DNA of 64,000 nucleotides from Megascapheus bottae (taxonomy: Eukaryota; Chordata; Mammalia; Rodentia; Geomyidae), in assembly GCA_024803745.1 (NCBI GenBank), contig JANJXV010000016.1:40715001-40779000 (forward strand), in the 5' to 3' direction. Of this stretch, positions 33,948 through 45,804 are shown piece after piece. Each line of letters opens with the position of its first letter. Position 1 is the first letter of the stretch. The notes under the pieces are model-generated. The model made no database searches. It was not told the origin of the DNA and was given only the letters and a program-made list of their open reading frames with translations. Both the position numbers and the translations under genes were made by a program.

Positions 33948-34165
33948 GATCGTGGGGCTTGAGCTCTTGGTCTGGGCACTATCCCTAAGCTCTTCAGTTC
34001 AAGGCTAGCACTCTACCACTTGAGCCAGAGCTCCACTTCTCGTTTTCTGGTGGTTCATTGGAGGTAAGAGTCACATGCTGTGCCCGGGCTGGCTTTGAAC
34101 CGCGATCCTCAGATCTCAGCCTCCTGAGTAGCTAGGATGACAGGCCTCAGCCACCAGCATGGGCT
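33947..34165 (-). mobile_element. Composite SINE: 7SL-like + Geo, well preserved (antisense)
   Basis: All modules are clear in antisense: Geo B-box side (ggggcttgagctcttggtct), Geo A-box side (ctaccacttgagccagagct), linker (ttcattggaggtaagagtc) and 7SL-like body (ctggctttgaaccgcgatcc, agcctcctgagtagctagga). Confidence 0.93.
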
Positions 34166-37154
34166 CAAAAGGATTCTTAATTATACTTTGAACAATTAAG
34201 CCAGGATAATAAATTCAGCTATTCCCATATTCATATTATTGCTTTTATCCTCCTTGTAGCCCATTTTTTGTTGTTTTTAGGGGCTTTGAATAATGATCTA
34301 CTTCAAGTCTCACATTGTGAAAAAAAATAGATCCCAGCACTTCCTTATTCTGTTCAATATCATATAGCATGTTGGTGACCAAGGATAAATTCAATATATC
34401 ATCAGTTCCATTCCCAAAACGTATTCCTTTATTACGTATTTCCCCTGCTCAGCCCAGTGACACACACGTTGTGGACTATAGTTTAGTTGATTTAATTGCT
34501 TTTAGGTATCTACACTAAGCTAATTATCAGACACTAATTATAAATAAGGCCAGTTTGTAAGAACTGAACTATTTTTTTGTGTTTAAAGTATGTGAACCTT
34601 ATATAAATATGTAAACACTCCCGTTATGATTTTCATTGAAGCAGGAATATCTTATATCTCTAACAAATGTACTTTAGTGATATTTTCAAAAGTTACCTGG
34701 CCAAAATTCATTCTGATAGAATCTTTGCCAGAGAAGATTCTCTCTGCTTTATATGATTTTTATAAAACTGTGTCTTAAAAAGTATATTGACAGTATAGTT
34801 TAACCTGTCTAAGATATATCAGAGATATTGCTTGCAGCAAAAGTAAGCTCCTTAGAAAGCTTTCAGGGTTGCTATTTTTTCCTAAAGGAATGATTGAAAG
34901 ATTTTCAAAAAGGATTTGAATTTAAGCAGAGATTAAAAATAAAAGTGTCATGTTCAATTTGATGTTTTATGATTGTGACATATGAAAAAATACCACAAAG
35001 CTCCAGAGCTATCATTATTTTATTGAAATCTAGAGTAAACAGGCTCTTTTTGCATCTGTCATTTTGGTTGGAATGACTGCATTTTGAAGAGAGAAATGTT
35101 ACTTTGATACATGAGAATCTATATGAAAAATAAATATGAAAAGAATAAGGAGAAAAATATGTCTTAATGTAAATTCTATAGTATTTGAATAGAATTGATA
35201 TTTCTCATGGTGTCTTGTTTAAAGTCTCTTTCAAGCCAGCTACATTTTGCCTTTTATCTTCTGGAATAAGAATATTTAAGTGTTTGGCACTTTGAATGAC
35301 TCATTTGTCTTCTGCTGTGTCATTTTTCTAGCCATCATTTCCTTATACAACAAGAGAATTCATTCCCTAAAATATATATATATATATATATTATACTTAT
35401 ACATACACTGTTCCCACATACATATTACACACACACTACTTAACATACTTGGTATGTTCATCTGTTTTCCCAAACCGCCTGTCCCTTGAAGGCAATTATA
35501 TATTTACCGCTAACTATGATTTCTTTAACAATGCCCAAGAATATTTACTATGTGATTTGAATTTGAAGTTTAGCCATGGAAATTACAAACCAATTATAAT
35601 CTATTTTACTGTCCAAGATGATTCACTAAGGAGAAATGTCACTCTGTAATGGAGAAATAGATATGTATGAGAAGAAGGCAAGCTAGCAGCGATGGGTGGA
35701 GTTGTGTGCGAGTTGAATGATTGCATAATAGTAAATTTTAAAAATAGCAAGTATATGTAATCATTTTGAAAAATAGTTATTAAAAGCAGATGTTACAGAA
35801 GTGTATACTTATTGGGACAATTATTGTTTCGTAGGGACTGAGCTGTATGACTCATACATATAGATACACATAGATACTGACCTTTCATTGGAATGTATTG
35901 GGCAGAATGTTTGGTATACAGAGTTGTACTGTTGACAGCCAAGTAATAATAATAATGATAATAGAAAAAAGGGAACTACAACATGGCTGATTTATAAAAT
36001 GTACAAGGATATGGTAACTCAACAGGAACACATGATAAGCTCCAAGTCATCTTCCTTCCCAGGAAACTATTATTTTCACTTGAAATAACAAACTAGGTGG
36101 ACCAGCTGTCAATTTATTCATAACACACAAAGAAAGGACGTTGGCATGTAGTTGTGAGTCTCTAGAAGGGAAAGTAGCTATGAATAAAGAGCGAGAAAAA
36201 GATGAGTCTCCTAGGCAGAATGGGGATGTTACATAAAACCTTGTACGTTATAATTAGGGGGAAAAAAGGACTTGATAGAATCTTAGAAGCTTTCAAACAA
36301 GCCACGATCTTGAGGAATGCTCTTAGGATTACTTTGGTTGGTGGCATCTAGAGTCATCTAGAAAATAAAGCAGCTTCAGGCCAAGTATGTTGTAAGAATA
36401 ATCATTGAAAATAAGTTATTTCATGTGAGAATAATGAGATATGGGTCCCAGTCTTCTCTCTGGGTATCCATTACTTAATGTTTACTTTTATGGTAGACCT
36501 GAGGCATTAGCTTAGATTATGGGATTGGGAGAAGCCATCAAGGCAAAGACCAAGGACCTCAGGCTCTGCAGCCAGACGTTTCAGTGGAGTTTCGGGGTGC
36601 ACCACGTGTTCGGAGGAGCTTCAGCAAACTGCTTGAATTTTAATGATTTGTTGTGCTTGCTGCTCTGTGTTTTTGTTAGAATTTGCCGTGCCTATGTGAG
36701 AAGCCACCACATGTATCAGTAACTGCTTACCAGATGAGAAAGTAACACGTCCTCAGCCGTGATTCCACTTTGCCTCCCTTTCAGGACCCCAGAAACAATA
36801 CATTTTAGTTTCCCCCTGACTCCAGTTCAAAGCCATTGATGGTTTTAAAAGATAAACGGCGGCTGTCAGGAATTTTTGGAAATTTGTGCACAGTAGATAT
36901 AAGTACTTCTCAGTGCCAGTATCTGGGGCAAGAGCTGAATGGTTTTGGCTTCAGTACTGTATTCAGTCTAATGAATGGTTTATCCTAGCACCTCTGCTAG
37001 TGTACTTATCTGAGACAGCCATCTGCTATTCTGAGAAATCCCAGAGGGATCAAGTCTTCTGTCTCTATTTCTTTATCATTTCTTGTTAGAATCAGGAACC
37101 AAAACCAAACAGGAGTCCCTAATATCTGTGTAAACTTCAACACACAATATGCTT
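34166..37154. other. Unassigned intronic DNA
   Basis: About 3 kb without a recognised SINE or L1. Contains a (TA)n run at 35371-35391 and an (AAT)n-like run near 35945-35962. Confidence 0.4.
35371..35391 (+). repeat. (AT)n microsatellite
   Basis: Uninterrupted AT alternation. Confidence 0.93.
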
Positions 37155-37230
37155 TTACCTCTTATTTTATTGGGAGGGGGATTGAATTCAGAGCCTGCAC
37201 TTACCTAAGTTAACACTCCACCTCCCTTTT
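37155..37230 (-). mobile_element. Possible old SINE fragment, ID/Geo-type (antisense)
   Basis: gggggattgaattcagagcc and aacactccacctccc resemble an antisense tRNA-derived SINE part. Short and degenerate. Confidence 0.4.
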
Positions 37231-37419
37231 GCCTTTATTATTTTTAAACTGGTTTATTGTTACTATGGAGGTGATGCTCAGAGGAATTATAAAATTGCAT
37301 GAATCAGGTCATGGGCACATTTCCTTTTGTACAGTGCCTTCTGTTCCCTCATGCCTTTGTTATTTTTCCAATAGGATGTCCTATGCCTGCCCTGGCAGCC
37401 TGGACCTTGATATTCCTGC
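37231..37419. other. Unassigned intronic DNA
   Basis: No feature recognised. Confidence 0.35.
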
Positions 37420-37560
37420 TAGGCTTGCCCCAGAGCTAGGAAGACACGTGTGTGCCACTCATCTGGCTACTGATTGAGATGTAGGTATCTCATTTTTGCC
37501 TAAGTTAACCTCAAACTACAATCCTCTTGATCACCTCTTGAATAGCAGTGATTATAAACA
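37420..37560 (-). mobile_element. Old 7SL/B1-like SINE remnant (antisense)
   Basis: Contains tgagatgtaggtatctca, taacctcaaactacaatcct and cttgatcacctcttgaatag, a degraded antisense 7SL-derived body. It differs from the Geo composites in its linker, so it is probably an older family. Confidence 0.55.
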
Positions 37561-40029
37561 GAAACCACTGGCCCAGGAGGTGACTTTTAAAACGGGTAAT
37601 TCCACAACAATAGACAACATGTCATACACTCTAGATAGAATGCTTCAATCAAAAGCTGGTGTGCATACCTCCAGATAACTAGAATACTATTAGCAGCCAA
37701 GAATTCCCACCGTGCTCCTCTCACACACAGCTACATCCCGTCACCTTTTGTTGCTTGTTATGGAAGCCACTGTGGTACTGTGGGATTCTTACCACCTAAG
37801 GGGAAGGAAAGTTATTCAAGTGCACGTCGTTAAACAGCAGAATTTGGTTTTGCCAATGCACAAAGTTGATGTAGAGGAATCTAGTATTGTACATTCTTTT
37901 GTGTCACCTGTTGTTTTACTTCCACATGATTTGGGGATTTGTCCATGTAATCATAGTTGGACATTTTTTTTCAAGGTAGCCTTTTATTTAGTTCTCCAAT
38001 GTAAATCACAATGTTGGACCCCAATTTTTTTCTGAATAAGGCTAACACAACCACCTACAAGGTACACATTTTGTTACCAGGTACATGACTAGGATAAGAA
38101 TTGCTAGCCCCTAGGTAACTTTTTATTGGAATTTTAGAAATCCAGAGTCACCAGGGAAGACTTCTTCCAGGGCAGTGACAGCCACGTTGCTCTCGGTTCC
38201 ACTCAGCGCTTGCTATTAGAAAATCTTCAAGTTCATTTTTGTAGTACAGATGTTGTCTCCTCAGACGTTTCCTTCAGATTTCCGAGTGTCAGTGAAACTG
38301 AAGACTTCCATAACTTAGATGAGATGTACAAAGCCCCTCTTCATAAATACCTAACTGTCTTTTCTCTTTCGTAATTCCAAATTCATGTAAGTTCCATTAC
38401 ACAATCGTGTCTATACCAAATATCCTTTCAGCCAAACTTGATTTTCATTCCTTACTCTTCCTGGATATCAAATAAATCAATTCCTACTTATTTTAATTTA
38501 TTTTCTCATAATTATGTACTTGTGTCCTATTTTCCCTAATTTGAGATCCCTGACATATTTATCATGCTACCGTATTGTTTTCATGTTAGCTTTAATTATT
38601 GCATCTTTCATAGTCATATCAAGAATCTGTCCAATTCCTAAGACCAAGAATGATGTGAAATCATTTGGGAAAAGGAGCGTAACATGATTAAAACGAATAA
38701 ATGAATAGGAATTCCATTTAGCTATGAGAGGAGCCTTTTCTTTAATAAACGTGCTGACTTTTGCATTATAAAAGAGAATTTAGCTGAAGTGGATTCTGGG
38801 AAGGTCAATTTTCATTTGACTCTCATTACGTTTGCCCAGTGATCAGAGATCTGTCTATTGGAAAACCTTTTTTCATGACTTTAAAGTATTTTATACCAAA
38901 TATCTACATTGTGCCTGTTCCATTCAACTCATCAGTTTTGTAGCAGCATCTTACTTACTGTGTCCCTGTAATCAGTACTGGCATTTTGTGTGACAAGTCC
39001 TTCTATGTTGTTGAATGGTCTTATTTCAATCTTTCCAATTTTCTAATTTGTCGGGTTTTCATATGTTCTTTGGAAAACTTGAGAAGCATACCTAGTCTGC
39101 AGGCTGGCTGCCATGTTGTGTTGCCGTCTGTTTAATCAGTTTGACTAATTTTATTGCACAGTCATTGTGTACCTTGCTGATTTACGTGATGGTTCCTGTA
39201 GAACTGATTTTTTTAAATGTTATTCTGATTTTTTTCTTTTCCTGTCAGCTTTGATTTGTAATTTGGGGACTGTGTTTGTGGAGCTCACTAATTCAGACTC
39301 TTTTGCATATTCTGCTGAAATCAACTCTGATCCTTTCAAGGGACCTCTTATTCCTGCCCATTCGCATAACTCCTTAGAGTAGTTGAAATAAGCTCCTGGA
39401 CTCAACCAAGATAAAAGTACACAGTACAGAATGTAGACAGATTGTATTTATTTAGGCTTTGTTTACATTGGCAATCTGCAAGTGGCCCAATTCAAGCAAT
39501 CTTGAAAGTGTGTTCTAAGGTTCTGCTAGATGGTACTGATTTTTATAGGTTGTAATATAAGATGGACTATTAATGGCATCTCTTGTTTGTTGGTTACCAT
39601 AATTGACTTATAAGGAAGGGAAGCGGCACAGGCTTGGGAATTGAGAATTTCCTGACTCTTACAAAGACTTGCAAATTTCCTTCCAGAAGTAGCTGTTCTT
39701 AGCTCTGTTCACAGGTTTGTCATGGACATGGGTGGAAATGCCGATGTCCAGTTCCAAAGCTCATGGCAAGATGTGCTGACAATGACCTTGACAATGACCT
39801 GATTCTGATTTCAGTGAGCCTGCCCAAGGCACCTCCACCCCGAGTTTCTTGGCTGAGCCCATGTGAGGGAATCGGCACTGGGATGTCTCAGAAGGAAACC
39901 CCACTCCAGATGTCCACGTGGCTCACTTTCAGTGAGAGGAGGGCTTCCCCGCTGTGTCAGCCATCCTCTTTCCACTGCTGTGTGGACACTGCAGTTGGCA
40001 CAGTGGGCCAATGCCACTCACAGATGCAC
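37561..40029. other. Unassigned intronic DNA
   Basis: Unique-looking. ORFs of 107 codons (37712-38035) and 123 codons (39763-40134) on the + strand are not recognisable proteins. 39780-40090 is GC-richer. Confidence 0.4.
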
Positions 40030-40190
40030 TTGTTGATCCTCTGTCACCTGTCCACCCACTGGAACAAGAGTCCCCACAGGCAGGAATTGTGCTTCTGTAA
40101 GAACGGAAACATGAATTTGGTTACAATTTTTTAACTGCTGTGTCACAGAATCTAGAGTTCTCGGGTACTGGTTGAATACCTGAACATAGG
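40030..40190 (+). mobile_element. Possible L2 3' end remnant
   Basis: cccactggaacaagagtccc followed by cacaggcaggaattgtgctt parallels the LINE2 block ACTAGAATGTAAGCTCCATG, then a GGCAGGGATTTTTGTC-type block. Divergence is very high, so this is tentative. Confidence 0.35.
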
Positions 40191-40557
40191 ACTTGGTGAG
40201 AGGAATTCTGGGATTCTAGTGCACGTAGTAGTAGCACTTAAGTAGAAGAGTCAGTGTTGAAATACTCTGACTCATTTCGATATGGAAAATACAGCTAAAG
40301 CTAAGCCCTTATGTGCTTTAAACTTACTGATGTCTATTGATTGCTTTAGACAACAAAGTGAATGTCCTTAAGTAGTACAAAGCATACTTTGTCAAGTGAC
40401 TAAGGCTCAGGACTGAGTGGCTGAAATCACCTCTAGCATGGCCATATAATACCTGCTCCAGAAACACCTTCACCTGTTCGTTGCCTTGAAAGGCCCCTGT
40501 GGTACACCTCACAAATAGATAGCAGACACCCTTGCCCTTCAGTGCCATGTGTAGGTG
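40191..40557. other. Unassigned intronic DNA
   Basis: No feature recognised upstream of the compound microsatellite. Confidence 0.4.
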
Positions 40558-40591
40558 TGATGATGATGATGATGATGATGATGATGACAAT

Positions 40592-40641
<50 letters not shown>

Positions 40642-40710
40642 GATAGATAGCATCCATCCAGATAGATGTATGTATGTATGTATGTATGGACGGACGGACG
40701 GACAGTCAGA
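40558..40710 (+). repeat. Compound microsatellite (TGA)n-(GATA)n-(TGTA)n-(CGGA)n
   Basis: Four distinct tandem arrays in a row: (TGA)n at 40558-40587, (GATA)n at 40595-40650, (TGTA)n at 40667-40687 and (CGGA)n at 40688-40703. The 147-codon minus-strand ORF (40324-40767), with repeated Tyr-Leu-Ser-Ile, is a by-product. Confidence 0.96.
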
Positions 40711-40793
40711 CAGATAGGACCTTTTTACCGGACAGAAAAAAAAAACACTCAAATAGAAAATACTCAAATGTGTCTCTCTTTGAGATTTACTTT

Positions 40794-40977
40794 TCTAGTC
40801 TTGGAGCTTGAACTCAGGGCCTGGGCACTATCCTTGACTTTTTTCAAGGTTAGCATTCTACCACTTGAGCCACAGCACCTCTACTGTCTTTTCCTGTATA
40901 TGTGGTCCTGAGAAATTGAACCCAGCGCTTTGGTGCACGCTAGGCAATCACTCTATTGCTAGGTCACACTCCTGGTC
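40794..40977 (-). mobile_element. IDL-Geo SINE (antisense)
   Basis: Antisense Geo monomer (agcttgaactcagggcctgg, taccacttgagccacagcac) then antisense ID-like monomer (gtggtcctgagaaattgaac, gctaggcaatcactctattg). Moderately diverged. Confidence 0.88.
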
Positions 40978-42379
40978 TAAGTTTTTTTTTCTTCTAAATC
41001 TGTAGATACCAAGTTTCTGAGAGCTCCATGTCTCTTTAATGCAATGGACTCGAGTTTGATAAGTCCTGTAATCCAAACTTCTTCCAAGTTCCTAACCAAA
41101 CTCATACTAGAAGCACAAGGTTCATTAGGCCAACAGCATGTAATGGACTAGGCCCATTAGATTCAACTATGGGGAAGTTAACACCTCTGAATGAGTGCTG
41201 GCTAAGCAATGTAATTACAGCTATGAAGGAAAGCCAAGAAATCTGCCATCTACTCTGAAGTAAGTTTTAAATGGTGAAAGGGTGTCCTTTGTCTAAAATC
41301 ACCTTGAAAAGGAGAAAGCAGTAAGGGGAAAAGATTGCCATGTGGTAAAATGCTTTTTATCAGATGGAAGAGGATTAGGAGGCTATCTAATTATTGCAAG
41401 TTGGCTGGCTGGTTACTGCAGTGGAAAATAGGAGTGAGAACCAGCTGGGGCTCACAGGGAATTCTGAAGTGCTGGCATCCACATGGAGTCGTCTCTCAGA
41501 AAAATCCAGGGGGTACCCGGAAGCCAGTTGGATGAGACAGGCTGCATGCTTTGGGGAAGGTTCTCAGTGAGGAAGTAAATCATCCTGAAGAACTATGTAA
41601 TAGGGACACAAAGCAATGTCACTTCTAGGGCACAGACCTGGGAAAGCAGAGCCCCTGGCAGACAGTCACTAACCAGATGTGTGGTCTGTGTAACTCCATG
41701 TGTCCTTGAGGAGCCAGGAAGCATCAGAGGAGAAGAGCCACATCCTTCCACCCATTGCTGGCGAATGCCATTCGTCGATGTCTCAATTCTCTACATCAGA
41801 TCCTTGATTTCACTCTTTCGATCTCTTTCACAGACTCAGTTTCTATATATACCTTGCATTTATAAACAAAATGGAAACTTTGGCATTGTTATGGGTTTTC
41901 CCTCCCTCGTAGGAGTGATTTTCTCATCTCTGGCAGACATTTTTGCTGCCCATTTCACTGGAATTTCTCCAACATACTTAAATCAGACTTGATGAGAAGG
42001 CCTTAAGGCGAGGTCTCCATGCTTCTGCTCATTTTATTCTGGTAACGGCATCCAGTGTCTTGTCTCTACTGTATTTGGCTTCACATTGATGCAAAATGGC
42101 ACTTGAAAATTCTTCATATCTGAAGGCATGAACTCAAAAACAATGTTTTAAAAAACTAGCCACTTATTATTTTCTCTATACTTAAAATTTGATAAGATAT
42201 CAGATAAAAATATAGCTGGTAGCCATGATAGATTCATATTATTTTCCCAATAAATTGTTTTAATGACTTTACTATATGTTTCCTTTAGACTTCTGAAGTA
42301 TGAAAAAATACCAAAAGTCAAACAGAAATTGTAGAACATTATTAAAGTTCAAGGTCATGGACAAATGGAAAATTAATCT
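40978..42379. other. Unassigned intronic DNA
   Basis: About 1.4 kb with no repeat I can name. 41300-41770 is GC-richer. A 103-codon + strand ORF (41681-41992) has no recognisable domain. Confidence 0.4.
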
Positions 42380-42592
42380 CATTTTTATCTTAGCTACTCA
42401 GGAAACTAAGATCTCAGGATTGTGGTTCAAAGCCAGCCCAGGCAGGATAGCCTTCATGACGCTTATTGCCAATAAACCACCAGAAAACTGGAAATGCCAC
42501 TGTGGCACAAAGTAGTAGAGTGCTAGCCTTCAGCCAAAAAGGCTCAGAGACAGCACCTCAGCCTCAAGTTCAAGCACCACAAGTGACCAAAA
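42380..42592 (+). mobile_element. Composite SINE: 7SL-like + Geo
   Basis: tcttagctactcaggaaact and ttcaaagccagcccaggc mark the 7SL-like half. The Geo half includes gccactgtggcacaaagtag and ctcaagttcaagcacc. The left end is truncated. Confidence 0.83.
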
Positions 42593-43483
42593 TAAGAAAA
42601 GAAAAAAATGAAAAACTAGGTCACAGATGATAGAGGGCCTCGTTACATAGGGAAGTAGATGGGATATAGATTCTACATTGGCTCTTGAAACACAAGAACG
42701 GGGAAAAAAACAAACTGGTAAAATCTGAATATAATTTATAACTATGTTAGTACTTTGGGTAGTTATTTGGTATGGTAATATCTTTGTTTTGAAAACTATG
42801 TCATGGTTGTATAGAATGCTGGTATTAGAGGCTAGTTAAAGCCTATGGAAACTTCTTATTTTTGAATTTGTTTACAAGCCTCAACCGTGTGAAAAATAAG
42901 TCACAAGCAATGATTGTTACACTGCTTATTGCATGAAGGCTATAAAGATCAGTTTTACTGCACTAGGGGCTTCTCTTCTCATTTTGAGAATGTAAATGTT
43001 AAGAGCTGCCTAAGTTTTGATCTCCAGTTTAGTTTAACCGTAACTTAAGGTGAGTGAGGCGGTGAATGAATGTGTGAGTTCTCATGAGCCGAATACTGTT
43101 TCCACGGAGAGTACAGTGTTCTCTGGCTATGAGAATTAAAGTACCAAAAGAAACAAGAGCAATCTTTTCTCTGTATAAAAAGAGAAAAACCTTTTTATCA
43201 CAAGGATGGAGTCAGATTTCTTTAAGGAGAACTTTCTTATTCCACTTAAAATTCTCCAGTACATTAATCAATATCTAGGAGAAAAATATTTTATAGACAT
43301 ACATATGTATATATTTGTATACATCCTTGCTCCCCAGTTTGTGTGTGGCCACTTAAGTTTCTGCTGCTCAGGAACATGGAAACGTTTTCATCACAGGGAA
43401 CAATACACACGTTACCATATACACATGTGTGTACAGGTGTGTGTACACGTGTGTGCACGTGTTTTGTCTTAAGCACTTGGATT
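42593..43483. other. Unassigned intronic DNA with a palindromic TG/AC tract
   Basis: 43418-43462 alternates purine and pyrimidine with repeated gtgtacac-type palindromes. Otherwise unassigned. Confidence 0.45.
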
Positions 43484-43760
43484 ACCATAACACAACACCA
43501 CGCACCAAAGGTCTTGAACCAGAGATGCTTTTTCAGCCTGAGTCTGAGCTCAGGGTGCCAGCATGGTTGGGTTTTGATGGGGTCCTCTCCTGGTTTGCAG
43601 ACAATAGACTCCTTGCTCTGTGCTCACAGGACCTGCTCTTCCGAAGCAGGCAGATAGAGAGAGGTGGCAAGATCCCTCCTCCCTGTTCTCATAAAAGCAC
43701 TAATGCTGCCATCAAGACCAACCTTCACTAGCTCCAAGTCCTCATGTCTAAATCCCATCC
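43484..43760 (+). repeat. Ancient mammalian interspersed repeat (same family as 1100-1330)
   Basis: Matches the family consensus in order: accataacacaacacca, a gcccagggtgccagcatgg-type block (here agggtgccagcatggttggg), ctcctggtttgcagac, ttgctctgtgctcacagga, a gatagagagagg stretch, ctcataaaagcactaatgc, and tcctcatgtctaaatccc. The subfamily name is not certain. Confidence 0.68.
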
Positions 43761-43831
43761 CTGGGGGTAGAGAGGAGAATCTGGAAAACCGTGACTCAGT
43801 ACCCAAACCCAGGAGTGTGGGCCCTTTTCAG

Positions 43832-43833
<2 letters not shown>

Positions 43834-43883
<50 letters not shown>

Positions 43884-43891
43884 ACACTCAC
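43834..43891 (+). repeat. (CA)n microsatellite
   Basis: About 58 bases of CA with t interruptions near the right end. Confidence 0.95.
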
Positions 43892-45804
43892 GGGTTCACT
43901 GAAAGGTCTCTTAGAATCCTAAGAGAGATTTCATGAGTTACCTAGACTTTAATCTGTAGATGAGGAAATTTTGTTTTTAAAAAGCTTACATAAGTTCTCT
44001 GAGGCGAGATATTTAATGAATAGAAGAACCTGCAAGAAAAACTGAAATATTCTAATTACAAGCTTCGGCATTACCATATAACTGCCCCAACTCCAATGCA
44101 AAGACTTGAATGATACTGGAGACACTGAAATATTGTGAATAAAACTTTTTTTCTGGGAAGTGTAAGTTTGGTAATTTTTTTCTTTTTCAAATGTGTATTA
44201 GTCACATTGCTTAGCAATATTGAACACATAGTAAAATATTAGCAGGAACTGATATTTATATTCAGTGGATTATTTAAATAGCTGTGTCTATTGATATTAC
44301 ATATAATTTAATTATCCTAATTATGGGACCATATGAAAACTATCTTGGAACAAGACAGTTTTTATCATACAATGTAGAGAAATATGGATTGTGGTTTTGG
44401 ATATGCCAAGCCAGGCTAGTTTCTAAGAGCCTTTTTTCTGTTTTGTATTTTAACATTTAGTTGGTGACTCTTCTGTATTCACCACAGGGTTATCTTAACA
44501 TTCATGATTTCTTTTTATCCCCACAATAATACTGTGATTGGAGCATTTTTTCTGCTAAGTCAATGTAACACCACATGCTCAGAGGGCTGAATGGCTTTCA
44601 TGGAATTCGTACACTGGCAAAAGGCTGGGATGGAGCTGCATATTAGTCTTATGAATTCTATGGCCCATGTCAGAAACACACTCATATATTCTTATTGATA
44701 TTTTTGAAAGGAGGTTGTGCATTATCATGTCCATAAATGTATATAGTATAGCTGACACACTATTATCACTCTCCTCCTTCTCCTTTCCATTATCTTTTGT
44801 CTCATTTAGACACCTAATTTCTCTGGACACTGAATCCCTGCATCTGAATATTCTAAGTATTTGTTAGAATTGACTCTCACCAGAAAAAAATGTGGTGTGT
44901 CCTTGTTGTATGAAGCACCTATTCTGAAAGAAAAAAGGGACCTGAGTTATCACCAGAGAAAATTCTGTGCGCAAAAATATGGATCAGGCTGTCACATCCT
45001 CGCTCCTTCCCACACTACACCCTCATTTACTGGATGGACACTAGATAACCCTGGTGAGAATTATCAATCACATTATACAAAGCCAAATCTCACCAACACC
45101 AAAGCTTCGTTCATCCTCCACTGTGCCAGCCCATCTTCCCCTCGTGTGTGCCAGGCCTAAATCTGTTACAGCATGAAACACACACACTTTGAAAATATCA
45201 AAGGCCAGAATTCTACCCCCACCAAAGAAATCCACATAAAATTGAGCTCACTGAAGCAAGACAAGCCAGAGGCTGATGCCATCATTTCTATTTATATGTT
45301 TTAATACCAGTTCACTGGAGGACTGGGGAACAGTACAGGACTCCTAAAAAAAAACTACCACAAAACTAACTAAAAAAAGAATCACACCACAGCAAAGTAA
45401 ATATAAGGGTTGAAAGGGCGCTGGAAGAGTAGCGTAGCGGCCGCATTTCAAGGTACAAGGTTACGAAGTACCTTATGACCTTGTGAAAAACCCAGTCCAC
45501 CAGCACAGAAAGTAGAATCACGAGAACAAATGGTGTATGTGATATCCATGCCTAGGTGATTTACTTACAGGCAACTGCCACAAACACTGAAAACCTTGTC
45601 ACTCATTTCATTTTATAGGAAGCACCACGTCTGTTAAAATGCTGTTATTTTAGTTGGTTACTACTTCTCTCAAAGACGACAGGTCCTCTAGAAAATAAAT
45701 GGGTCTTACAAAATTCACTCCTAGGAGAGGAAATGGATAGGTAACATTTCTTATAAAGTTCATATGAAAACCTAAGTTAATCAGGTTTCTTTATTTGCTT
45801 TCAG
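43892..45804. other. End of DOK6 intron 1, no recognised repeat
   Basis: About 1.9 kb upstream of exon 2 without an identifiable SINE or L1. A GCGGCCGC (NotI) octamer lies at 45437-45444. The last bases form the exon 2 polypyrimidine tract and acceptor. Confidence 0.5.

Noticed and set aside
37712..38035. 107-codon + strand ORF
   Set aside because: No family resemblance and no exon boundaries. Composition resembles translated non-coding DNA.
38780..39060. Antisense L1 ORF2
   Set aside because: Some phrases resemble antisense L1, but no diagnostic ORF2 motif could be read in any frame.
39763..40134. 123-codon + strand ORF
   Set aside because: GC-rich chance ORF. Its right part may overlap a degraded L2, and no domain was recognised.
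40324..40767. 147-codon minus-strand ORF, longest in the window
   Set aside because: Its middle is the translation of GATA and TGA microsatellites (repeating Tyr-Leu-Ser-Ile and Ser/Ile runs). No domain, splice site or promoter context.
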